From a virus, in the IMG/VR virus record IMGVR_UViG_3300025138_000407, positions 1 through 22,456 of that record: DNA of 22,456 bases; one strand, written 5' to 3'. The position numbers were made by a program, and so were the translations under genes. Every line of letters starts with the position of its first letter. Positions within the stretch are counted from its first letter, which is position 1. Shown here piece after piece: positions 16,001 through 21,636 of the stretch. Under the pieces are notes generated by a model. The model searched no databases. It was not told the origin of the DNA and was given only the letters and a program-made list of their open reading frames with translations.

Positions 16001-16786
16001 CTAGAAGGGGATTTCTTCTCCGTCTTTCGAGGGAGAGTCCTCAACTTCTGGGGCAGCTTTCACTTCACCTGCGGCTACACTGTCACGGAATGACTTAGCC
16101 TCAAGTAGGAGATCTCGGTTCTCTAACAAACCGATCTTTTCGATAGCGTAGTTGAACCACGTACCTTGGTCATTGGATTCTTCGACAGTGCCGAACTTCC
16201 ACTGATTGCCAAACAACGGTGGCGTAATCAACTGACCTGTCTTCGGATGCTTAATCTTTTGCATTGCGATCTGGGTCTTCCAACGACGACTGACCTTTAA
16301 CTGGCTAGACTTCATGTCGATAACAACAGGTTGAAAAGAACCCTCGTCATCCACAACCAAGCAGTAATGTTGGTCAGACTTCACCAGTTCGTTGCCGCTA
16401 GGTAAGATCTCTTTTGCACCCTGACGTTCAGTCCTTTGCAAGACTGGATCTGTTGGTGCGATCTCACCACGGAAGCCACCACCTTGTTCACGCGGTGTGA
16501 ACTCTAAGTACTTGGTGGTTTGGAAACAAGGTATGACAGTCACACCTTCTTCCCCTGTCCAATACTGTTTGGTTACAGTGTTGAACATGTCCCCCTGTTC
16601 CGAGCCTTCGATGTACTCAGCTTCACGCTTCTTTAACTGAGGTGACATGGCTTGCAGGATACGGACAAATGGAATCTGCATCTCCGAACTGTCGTATGCT
16701 GCACCCTCCCCTGCAAATTCTAAGATGTCATCCATTACATCGGTGCTTAACTCTGCACTTTTTTTCTTTGTTACTGCGGTCGCCAT
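16001..16786 (-). CDS. SSB-like ssDNA-binding protein, phage type
   Basis: 261 residues. The N-terminal helix is followed by a conserved-looking body (IPFVRILQAMSPQLKKRE, then FNTVTKQYWTGEEGVTVIPC, EFTPREQGGGF, VSRRWKTQ, and a final PLFGNQWKFGT-like strand). I recall this layout from small phage proteins filed as ssDNA-binding or hypothetical. The C-terminal 16 residues are disordered and acidic and end EEIPF, like the DDDIPF tip of bacterial SSB that recruits repair and replication partners. Immediate neighbours are a coiled-coil protein, the primase and the replisome. AGGAGG is just upstream of the ATG (TAATG overlap with the previous stop). The fold is not certain without a search; the replication role is strongly supported by context. 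Confidence 0.6.
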   Translation of the reverse strand: MATAVTKKKSAELSTDVMDDILEFAGEGAAYDSSEMQIPFVRILQAMSPQLKKREAEYIEGSEQGDMFNTVTKQYWTGEEGVTVIPCFQTTKYLEFTPREQGGGFRGEIAPTDPVLQRTERQGAKEILPSGNELVKSDQHYCLVVDDEGSFQPVVIDMKSSQLKVSRRWKTQIAMQKIKHPKTGQLITPPLFGNQWKFGTVEESNDQGTWFNYAIEKIGLLENRDLLLEAKSFRDSVAAGEVKAAPEVEDSPSKDGEEIPF

Positions 16787-17346
16787 TATGATTTCCTCCT
16801 GATCTGCGCTGCATTTGAAATGAATGCCCCGAACATATCGAGGTCAATCGGTTTACCATCCGTTACTCTCTCCCTTACAAAAGCTTTGAGTGTGGATGGA
16901 TGTACATGGGTCTTGGTCATTGGATCGAAACCACGGTCTTGTAGTATTCCAACAACATCCCCTGCCAGATTGTCCTGACCTTTACCAAAGGAACAGGTGA
17001 CATCGTTCTTTATGATGTCGTCCAATCCGTTATCACGCAGCCATGCAAGGGCGTCTTCCTTGCGGTTTTGCGGTATTGATGCACTGATAATCATCTTACG
17101 CTCAACGGTAAGACCGTCTACGTCGAGACGCTCTACCCCCATCTCATCCATGAGTGCAGGGATGTTTTCTACGGAGAGCTTATGCTTCTCCTGCTTCAGT
17201 GCTTTCATGTGGTTCTCTGCATCCTCGATCTGTTGCTCGACGTTGCGGAGATTGCGAACCAGTTGACTTAATTGTTTTCCAGTTCCAGTGTCGACTGACG
17301 ACAGTGCTGCCGATTCGTCAAACATGTCTTCAAATATATCGTCCAT
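16786..17346 (-). CDS. Coiled-coil early replication-operon protein
   Basis: 186 residues when started at ATG 17346 (MDDIFEDMFDES), which has GAGGAG seven bases upstream; the longer TTG-initiated form (17406) is not needed. Residues about 24-62 are a predicted coiled coil (LVRNLRNVEQQIEDAENHMK). The C-terminal part contains DALAWLRDNGLDDIIKNDV, FGKGQD and THVHPSTLKAFVRE, a pattern I recall in conserved phage proteins of unknown function, often near SSB or recombination genes. It is the first gene of the leftward operon and ends TAATG into the SSB-like gene. Possibly a structural or annealing partner of the SSB-like protein (inference). Confidence 0.7.
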   Translation of the reverse strand: MDDIFEDMFDESAALSSVDTGTGKQLSQLVRNLRNVEQQIEDAENHMKALKQEKHKLSVENIPALMDEMGVERLDVDGLTVERKMIISASIPQNRKEDALAWLRDNGLDDIIKNDVTCSFGKGQDNLAGDVVGILQDRGFDPMTKTHVHPSTLKAFVRERVTDGKPIDLDMFGAFISNAAQIRRKS

Positions 17347-17418
17347 AAGTTTCTCCTCTTCAGGGTTGATATAACGGAAGCAGTATGCTATCCGTATTGA
17401 AGACAATAATGGAGATAT
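17347..17418. promoter_or_regulatory. Divergent control region for replication operon and SNF2 helicase
   Basis: 72 bases separate the leftward coiled-coil gene from the rightward SNF2 gene; this is the only divergent gap in the window. On the + strand TTGATA (17366-17371), 17 bases, then TATCCG (17389-17394) is a weak sigma70-like pair. On the - strand TATATC can be seen without a clear -35. A dyad lies at 17375-17394. Both transcription units are expected to start here, but the promoters may be non-canonical. Confidence 0.45.
17375..17394. repeat. Imperfect dyad in the divergent region (operator candidate)
   Basis: CGGAAGCA (17375-17382), three bases GTA, then TGCT-A-TCCG (17386-17394): an 8-bp inverted repeat with one bulged A. 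It overlaps the presumed promoter spacer of the rightward gene, a usual place for a repressor site. The binding protein is unknown; the AlpA-, RHH- or winged-helix proteins of this window are candidates. Confidence 0.4.
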
Positions 17419-18888
17419 GTGGTGGTTGTCAACTACAATTACAAATTAAAACCATTTGACCACCAGATCACGGCACTCGAACGTGGGTGGGACAGGCCAG
17501 AGTTTGGTTACTTTATGGAAATGGGTACGGGTAAATCAAAAGTTCTACTCGATAACATCGGTATGCTGTACCTATTAGGAGAAATAAACTTTGCTTTGGT
17601 CATCGCACCAAAGGGAGTGTATCGAAACTGGGTAGCAAAAGAAATACCAGAGCATATGTCCGATGACATACCTCATCGAGTAATCCGGTGGGTATCCTCG
17701 CCAAACAAAACCCAACAGGCAGAGATGAGATCTGTTGGTGAGAAGTTCGAGGGCCTCACAATCTTTGTTATGAATGTTGAAGCATTCTCATCGGTCAAAG
17801 GTAAGACAGGTGGAGAATGGATGGCTCGTACGTTTGGTCGAAATGGATTGATTGCGGTTGATGAATCCACCACCATCAAGAATCCAAAAGCCAAACGCAC
17901 TAAATCACTAATGAGAATTGCAGCGGCATTCAAGTATAAACGGCTACTAACAGGATCTCCCATTACAAAAAGTCCTATGGATATTTATTCGCAGTGTGAG
18001 TTCCTTCGCCCAGGTCTTCTCGGTTACGATTCCTTTTATTCATTTCAATACAGATACGCAGTCGTGCAACGCAAAACCATGGGTTCCCATGCCTTCCAAC
18101 AGATTGTGGGATACAAGAACCTCGATGAATTAACCGAGAGGATCGATGCATTCTCCTATCGCGTACTGAAACAAGACTGTCTGGACCTACCAGAAAAGAT
18201 TTACACAGTGCGTTATGTCGAGATGACCAAGCAACAACGAGAGATGTACAACTCAATCAAACAGTATGCCCTCGTTATGTTGGATAGTGGCGAACTGTCC
18301 ACGGCCCCTGCTGTTATTACCCAGATGCTGCGCTTGCAACAAATCATGTCCGGTCATCTCAAAACCGATGACGGCGAAACAATATACTTTGAATCAAAAC
18401 GTATGGATGCATTGAAAGAACTGATCGAAGAGCACGACGGCAAGGCTATCATCTGGTCACGCTTTCGATACGACATCCAACAGATTACTAAAATGCTAAA
18501 CGAAACCTTTGGGCAAGGATGTGCCGCTTCCTTCTACGGAGATACCCCAGACGATGAACGGCAAAGAATAGTCGAGGATTTTCAAGACAAAAACTCAAAA
18601 CTAAAGTTCTTCGTAGGCAACCCCGCCACAGCGGGATATGGATTGACCTTGACCGAAGCAGATCTCGTGGTTTATTATGCTAATGATTTTAATCTTGAAA
18701 CTCGAGCACAATCAGAGGATCGAGCACACCGAATTGGACAAAAGAATAACGTGACCTACGTTGATCTTATTACAGACGGAACCATCGATGAAAAGATTGT
18801 CACCTCACTGCAATCCAAGATCGATATCAGTGCAAAAGTATTAGGTGAAGAGGCTAGAGAATGGCTGACTTTAACCCCAAAGAAATAA
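17419..18888 (+). CDS. SNF2-type DEAD/H-like helicase
   Basis: 489 residues starting at GTG 17419 (a second GTG at 17422 has better distance from GGAG 17411-17414). Motifs: HQ (15-16), Walker A MGTGKS (35-40), IAPKGVYRNW (63-72), motif II VDEST (149-152 region), III LTGSP (178-182), IV IIWSRFR, V NPATAGYGLT, VI AQSEDRAHRIGQ (430-441). This is a complete SWI2/SNF2 ATPase with no additional domains. SNF2 enzymes translocate on double-stranded DNA and remodel or displace bound proteins. In phages they may clear proteins from DNA or help replication restart. It is divergent from the replication operon, shares its control region, and is followed by a small HTH-like gene overlapping by 28 bases. 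Confidence 0.93.
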   Translation: MVVVNYNYKLKPFDHQITALERGWDRPEFGYFMEMGTGKSKVLLDNIGMLYLLGEINFALVIAPKGVYRNWVAKEIPEHMSDDIPHRVIRWVSSPNKTQQAEMRSVGEKFEGLTIFVMNVEAFSSVKGKTGGEWMARTFGRNGLIAVDESTTIKNPKAKRTKSLMRIAAAFKYKRLLTGSPITKSPMDIYSQCEFLRPGLLGYDSFYSFQYRYAVVQRKTMGSHAFQQIVGYKNLDELTERIDAFSYRVLKQDCLDLPEKIYTVRYVEMTKQQREMYNSIKQYALVMLDSGELSTAPAVITQMLRLQQIMSGHLKTDDGETIYFESKRMDALKELIEEHDGKAIIWSRFRYDIQQITKMLNETFGQGCAASFYGDTPDDERQRIVEDFQDKNSKLKFFVGNPATAGYGLTLTEADLVVYYANDFNLETRAQSEDRAHRIGQKNNVTYVDLITDGTIDEKIVTSLQSKIDISAKVLGEEAREWLTLTPKK

Positions 18889-19070
18889 CCAAGCTGCTCG
18901 AAGAACGATGCGTGTCCTACGCATCCGAAGAAACAACAGCAAAAGAAATTGCAGAGTTAACTGGCCTCGACCTCGATGTTGCCAAAGCTTTTTCTCGGGG
19001 GTGGTCTCGAATGACAGCAGCCCAAGTGCGTGGTTATAAAAAGAAAGAGTTTCCTAAAAAGAAAAAGTGA
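18861..19070 (+). CDS. Small basic HTH-like protein after the SNF2 helicase
   Basis: 69 residues. Residues 25-50 (TTAKEIAELTGLDLDVAKAF) fit a helix-turn-helix, and the C-terminus is strongly basic (GYKKKEFPKKKK). A DNA-binding partner for the helicase is the obvious reading, but this is inference. Its ATG lies inside the helicase gene (28-base overlap), with GAGG upstream. No other motif. Confidence 0.65.
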   Translation: MADFNPKEITKLLEERCVSYASEETTAKEIAELTGLDLDVAKAFSRGWSRMTAAQVRGYKKKEFPKKKK

Positions 19071-19114
19071 CCCCAACGTCGCAGTGTTACATTTTTTCCT
19101 AGCCAGTCGGGGTC
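19069..19114 (-). terminator. Leftward terminator candidate with long loop
   Basis: Read on the - strand, GACCCCGAC (19114-19106) pairs with GTTGGGGTC (19077-19069) as a 9-bp stem with one G-U wobble. The loop is 28 bases, and AC then TTTTTCTTTTT follows. On the + strand the same stem has an A-C mismatch, so leftward folding is favoured. It would end transcription of the small-gene ladder. The T-rich tract is the complement of the Lys codons ending the opposing basic protein. The long loop lowers confidence. Confidence 0.45.
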
Positions 19115-19122
19115 CAGTAATC

Positions 19123-19153
19123 CGAGGTAAGCCACAGGCAGTGCGCTTACTCG
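19123..19153. other. Second hairpin in the convergent intergenic region
   Basis: CGAG(G)TAAGC (19123-19132) pairs with GCTTACTCG (19145-19153): 9 bp with one bulged G and a 12-base loop. No U-run follows on either strand. Together with the neighbouring terminator it makes the 102-base gap (19071-19172) structured; it may stabilise 3' ends. No ORF is seen in this gap. Confidence 0.5.
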
Positions 19154-19172
19154 AGCAGTGTGATTTATTGTA

Positions 19173-19343
19173 TCATGCAGCCTTTTGTTCAGCAACAGCT
19201 TTCTGAATTATTACAGAAAGTTGTCGAGCCATGGACCTTTGTTCTTTGTCCGCAAGTTTCTTTAGCAGTTTAATGTCGTCTTTAAACAGGGCTATAGTCT
19301 GAAACTTCTCTGACCATTTCCTATCTTGTTTTCTGGCTTCCAT
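19173..19343 (-). CDS. Ribbon-helix-helix (CopG/Arc-like) regulator
   Basis: 56 residues from ATG 19343 (MEARKQDRKWSEKFQTIALF), with GGAG seven bases upstream; an in-frame TTG at 19394 is weaker. The FQTIALF strand then two helices (DDIKLLKKLADKEQ, SMARQLSVIIQKAV) is the ribbon-helix-helix layout. Such proteins are dimeric DNA-binding repressors, often autoregulated. It is the last gene of the leftward ladder, has its own promoter candidate with direct repeats, and lies just before the convergent terminator. Confidence 0.75.
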   Translation of the reverse strand: MEARKQDRKWSEKFQTIALFKDDIKLLKKLADKEQRSMARQLSVIIQKAVAEQKAA

Positions 19344-19365
19344 TTTATTCTCCGTTTGTTTGCAG

Positions 19366-19394
19366 CTTATACATTGGTTGTGTTCTGGTTGCAA
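19366..19394 (-). promoter_or_regulatory. Sigma70-like promoter for the RHH gene, with direct repeats
   Basis: On the - strand, TTGCAA (19394-19389), 17 bases, then TATAAG (19371-19366): 4/6 and 5/6 matches to -35 and -10 with optimal spacing. It occupies the only sizeable gap (51 bases) of the ladder. CAACCA occurs twice (19391-19386 and 19380-19375), 11 bases (one turn) apart, inside it. This is a plausible operator for the RHH protein. Confidence 0.5.
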
Positions 19395-19565
19395 TTAAAA
19401 GTTAGGTTCGTACAATTCGCCCTGCTCGTGCTTGTTTTTGTAGTAGTTGAGTTCCTTTATTAGGCCCTCGATCCTCGGATCTTCTGGATCTTCCCATTGT
19501 ATGTCATCCAGTTCCGTTTCTTTTCTCTTGATCAGTGAACTGATCATCTCGATCTTTGCTTTCAT
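19395..19565 (-). CDS. 56-residue charged helical protein
   Basis: Begins MKAKIEMISSLIKRKETELD and ends LYEPNF. GGAG precedes the ATG by 7 bases (GGAGAAAAAAGATG). It looks like a helical hairpin (KRKETELDDIQWEDPEDPR, then LIKELNYYKNKHEQ), with no recognisable motif. It overlaps the previous gene by 62 bases in another frame. Function unknown. Confidence 0.7.
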   Translation of the reverse strand: MKAKIEMISSLIKRKETELDDIQWEDPEDPRIEGLIKELNYYKNKHEQGELYEPNF

Positions 19566-19671
19566 CTTTTTTCTCCCATGGTGCTTCCTTCAAAGACACC
19601 TCTTGTTTTCCATATGCAAGCTTACGTTTGTACCCTTGCCATTCTTTTTGCGACTTTGTCCAACGGCCCAT
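19504..19671 (-). CDS. 55-residue basic/acidic small protein
   Basis: Begins MGRWTKSQKEWQGYKRKLAY and ends DQEKRNGTG. The start overlaps the previous stop (TAATG) and follows GGGGG. The N-terminal half is aromatic and basic, with SLKEAPWEKK in the middle and a polar tail. The N-terminal half looks conserved-like. The last part overlaps the next gene. Unrecognised. Confidence 0.6.
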   Translation of the reverse strand: MGRWTKSQKEWQGYKRKLAYGKQEVSLKEAPWEKKDESKDRDDQFTDQEKRNGTG

Positions 19672-19874
19672 TACCGACCCCCATTGTGAATTGATACACC
19701 AACTTTCTTGAGTTGCCTGACGTAATCATCAAGCTCCTCCCTTGCGGCCCACAGCTCTCGCTTTATTCCAGGCCGTGCGTCTGTCTTGTGTTCCTCCTCC
19801 CGCAAATTATCCACCTGTCTTTTTAGCCAGTGCAACTGCGCTGCTTGAAACATACTTAACTGCTCGTCTCCCAT
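19671..19874 (-). CDS. 67-residue coiled-coil protein
   Basis: MGDEQLSMFQAAQLHWLKRQ begins a helix that runs to about residue 58, heavily charged with heptad-like Leu/Val (LKRQVDNLREEE, AAREELDDYVRQLKKVG). AGGAGG lies six bases upstream of the ATG, 1 base after the previous stop. Probably a coiled-coil adaptor; no specific function recognised. Confidence 0.7.
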   Translation of the reverse strand: MGDEQLSMFQAAQLHWLKRQVDNLREEEHKTDARPGIKRELWAAREELDDYVRQLKKVGVSIHNGGR

Positions 19875-19875
19875 A

Positions 19876-20115
19876 TCACTCCTCCTTATTGGGTCTTAAC
19901 TTCGGTTTAATTAATCTCGATACTCGGTCCGTTGTCTGACATGTCATCATGATGTCGTTGCCATAGATGTCGTACAGATAATCATACATCATATCTGCAC
20001 TCCTGTTGTTCATGGCCCTCGAACAATGCCTTTCGCTTTCGAACCATACAGCCGTTTCAATCTCGTGACCATGTAAGGTATACGCGATCACGAGTGCCGT
20101 GAAGTATTCGATCAT
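19876..20115 (-). CDS. 79-residue, possibly exported two-cysteine protein
   Basis: The N-terminus is hydrophobic (MIEYFTALVIAYTLHG), and could be a short signal peptide or anchor. The rest has two cysteines (C31, near C59) in a pattern I associate with exported phage proteins, W-F-E-S-E-R-H-C-S-R-A-M then a later C-Q-T-T. A disulfide in the periplasm is possible but unproven. Start overlaps the previous stop (TAATG). Confidence 0.6.
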   Translation of the reverse strand: MIEYFTALVIAYTLHGHEIETAVWFESERHCSRAMNNRSADMMYDYLYDIYGNDIMMTCQTTDRVSRLIKPKLRPNKEE

Positions 20116-20357
20116 TACCTAACAACTTCCCAGATGCTCTCACTCCCTGCATCTTTGCCAGTGTCCTTGATCTTGCCAGACTTCTTGAGTTGAGACAGTG
20201 TCGTGCGTACAATCGTCAGCTTCACGCCCGACCTGTCCGCAAGTTGTTTCGCTGTCCCAATGTCTCGGTTCAGTTCCGCCAAGATCTGCTCCTTGCGCGT
20301 AAGCTTCGCGCCCGATTGCTGTTTGCTCCTGATCCTTGCCCATAGTTCTTTAAACAT
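20115..20357 (-). CDS. Winged helix-turn-helix DNA-binding protein
   Basis: 80 residues from ATG 20357 (MFKELWARIRSKQQSGAKLT), with GAGGAG seven bases upstream; an in-frame TTG (20387) is dispensable. KEQILAELNRDIGTAKQLAD then VKLTIVRTTLSQLKKSGKI is a winged-helix domain with the recognition helix at about 48-60. A short wing (DAGSESIWEVV) follows. Probably an early transcription regulator. Targets are unknown. Confidence 0.75.
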   Translation of the reverse strand: MFKELWARIRSKQQSGAKLTRKEQILAELNRDIGTAKQLADRSGVKLTIVRTTLSQLKKSGKIKDTGKDAGSESIWEVVR

Positions 20358-20358
20358 T

Positions 20359-20667
20359 TTAAGTCTCCTCTTCCCATGAAAGTTCAATTGTAATGTTATG
20401 ATAGCGGCAATATCCTATCGCCGCATAGGTTTTTTTCGCGTCCTCGTGATCATGTATCAACGCACGAGCCTTGCCATGGTCATCCAAAACAAGCATCAGG
20501 AAGTATCCATCCGACCCATCCGACCATGACACGATGCGACCCTCGTCACTCGAGGTCGTGAAACTCTCACCAATAACCTCGGTCAACCCCGATATAGCCC
20601 AGACAAAATCTCCTATGTCCTTGGGCATGAACTTCTCTTTAAGCTTAGATAAATCCCACTTAACCAT
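20359..20667 (-). CDS. 102-residue acidic protein of unknown function
   Basis: Starts at ATG 20667 (MVKWDLSKLKEKFMPKDIGD), which overlaps the previous stop (TGATG). The longer form from ATG 20703 has its GAGGG directly abutting the start codon and is less likely. Strand-rich middle (GRIVSWSDGSDGYFLMLVL), then a helix with DHEDAKKTYAAIGY, and a WEEET tail. Not recognised. Confidence 0.65.
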   Translation of the reverse strand: MVKWDLSKLKEKFMPKDIGDFVWAISGLTEVIGESFTTSSDEGRIVSWSDGSDGYFLMLVLDDHGKARALIHDHEDAKKTYAAIGYCRYHNITIELSWEEET

Positions 20668-20879
20668 CAGCCCCAATCCTTTCTGTCTTCCTCGTTGCGC
20701 CATCCCTCGAAGTACGAATCAACCTCTTCAACAGTCATGTCGTCCTCAGTCACAAAGTTGACGCCCAAGTTGTCCAACCAAATATGTGGCACTGGCTCCC
20801 GACCATAATACCGATCAGCCGCACCGCGATCAGCGGCCCTATCCTCTCGGTCCATGACCCATGCTTTTACTTTACCCAT
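20667..20879 (-). CDS. 70-residue protein, conserved-looking N-terminus
   Basis: Starts at ATG 20879 with AGGAGG seven bases upstream (MGKVKAWVMDREDRAADRG). An Arg/Asp-rich helix is followed by YYGREPVPHIWLDNLG and an acidic tail. I recall similar N-terminal patterns in small phage proteins but no function. Its ATG overlaps the stop of the 22-residue gene. Confidence 0.65.
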   Translation of the reverse strand: MGKVKAWVMDREDRAADRGAADRYYGREPVPHIWLDNLGVNFVTEDDMTVEEVDSYFEGWRNEEDRKDWG

Positions 20880-20947
20880 CACCAATCCTCCTTAAATACT
20901 CTGCGGAATATCTCATCCAACATGTCTTCCATCTCACGATCCGTCAT
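20879..20947 (-). CDS. 22-residue micro-gene
   Basis: MTDREMEDMLDEIFRRVFKE then DW. It has GGGAG six bases before the ATG, and its TGA overlaps the next ATG (TGATG). It fills the gap between two genes exactly and is one amphipathic helix. It may be a leader ORF that couples translation rather than a functional protein. Support is from the junctions only. Confidence 0.5.
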   Translation of the reverse strand: MTDREMEDMLDEIFRRVFKEDW

Positions 20948-21074
20948 CTTCTTCTCCCTTTCCCCAGTAACGTATGTGTGGTTTGTTGTCCGTTGCCTCA
21001 CTGACCTCGACATAAATAGTGTAGCCGTTGATCATAATGTAACCCGACACAGGACTTCGAACGTCAACTATCAT
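20934..21074 (-). CDS. 46-residue beta-rich small protein
   Basis: Starts at ATG 21074 (MIVDVRSPVSGYIMINGYTI) with GGAGG six bases upstream; a second ATG six bases upstream sits directly on the same site. Strand-rich, ending IRYWGKGEEDDGS. Overlaps its neighbours on both sides. Unrecognised. Confidence 0.6.
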   Translation of the reverse strand: MIVDVRSPVSGYIMINGYTIYVEVSEATDNKPHIRYWGKGEEDDGS

Positions 21075-21267
21075 CTTCATCCTCCAATATCTGTACGTCT
21101 GTACCCCAGACCCAATCGCCATCCGATGGATCAGGTTCATAAAAATCGCCACCATCGACGTTGTTCTTGATCCAATACCAAATCTCATCCTCTGGAATGT
21201 CATCAGGCACATCGCCCACCCACTCCATAAACGAAATCATATCCGCTTGTGCTTTAACTCTAGGCAT
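21064..21267 (-). CDS. 67-residue acidic, Trp-rich protein
   Basis: Starts at ATG 21267 (MPRVKAQADMISFMEWVGDV) just inside the previous gene, with a weak GAAG leader. The rest is strongly acidic and rich in Trp (DEIWYWIKNN, DPSDGDWVWGTD). Such acidic small phage proteins sometimes mimic DNA, but I have no evidence for that here. A longer form from ATG 21381 runs in a shadow frame of the upstream gene and is less likely. Confidence 0.6.
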   Translation of the reverse strand: MPRVKAQADMISFMEWVGDVPDDIPEDEIWYWIKNNVDGGDFYEPDPSDGDWVWGTDVQILEDEDDS

Positions 21268-21478
21268 CTTCGATAAACGCAAAGCCACCGCCATTGCCCT
21301 CCTCATCTCTGGACAACACAAACTTAAACACATCGTTGCCCTTTCGCATCGTGAACGTAGGCCACGAATTATGATTGTCATATCTGTCAGGAACCATACT
21401 GAAGTCTATGATCTTCGCGCCTCTCAACTGACCAAAATGTTCTCTATAAAATTTCATAGCTTGTTTATCCAGTATCAT
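21260..21478 (-). CDS. 72-residue small protein
   Basis: MILDKQAMKFYREHFGQLRG start with GGAGG upstream. Coupled to the preceding gene by ATGA. Predicted alpha then beta (FTMRKGNDVFKFVLSRDEEG) with a Gly-rich turn near the end. Unrecognised; likely an early accessory protein. Confidence 0.65.
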   Translation of the reverse strand: MILDKQAMKFYREHFGQLRGAKIIDFSMVPDRYDNHNSWPTFTMRKGNDVFKFVLSRDEEGNGGGFAFIEDA

Positions 21479-21636
21479 ACCGCTTCCTCCATCGGTTCAA
21501 CGTCATCAGGCTCAACGTGCCACGTTCCATACTTAACGTCAGCATACTCGAAGTTCTCCATGAACTTTTGCTGTGCCTCTTTAGGACTGTCAGCCTCGAC
21601 AGTCTCAGATAGTTCTACTCTAACCTCATACCGCAT
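21475..21636 (-). CDS. 53-residue small protein
   Basis: MRYEVRVELSETVEADSPKE start with AGGAGG six bases upstream. Its stop overlaps the next ATG (ATGA), and its start overlaps the YubB-like gene by 11 bases. Strand then helix (EAQQKFMENFEYADVKYGTW) and an acidic tail. Found by reading the gap. Function unknown. Confidence 0.7.
   Translation of the reverse strand: MRYEVRVELSETVEADSPKEAQQKFMENFEYADVKYGTWHVEPDDVEPMEEAV

Noticed and set aside
16786-17406. TTG-initiated extended N-termini (16786-17406, 19173-19394, 20115-20387, 21626-22108, 10092-10310)
   Set aside because: Each has an internal ATG with a well-spaced ribosome site, and the extra residues have no conserved look.
17409-17459. 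16-codon leader frame overlapping the start of the SNF2 gene (ATG 17409)
   Set aside because: No ribosome site is placed properly for it; the GGAG fits the SNF2 start instead.
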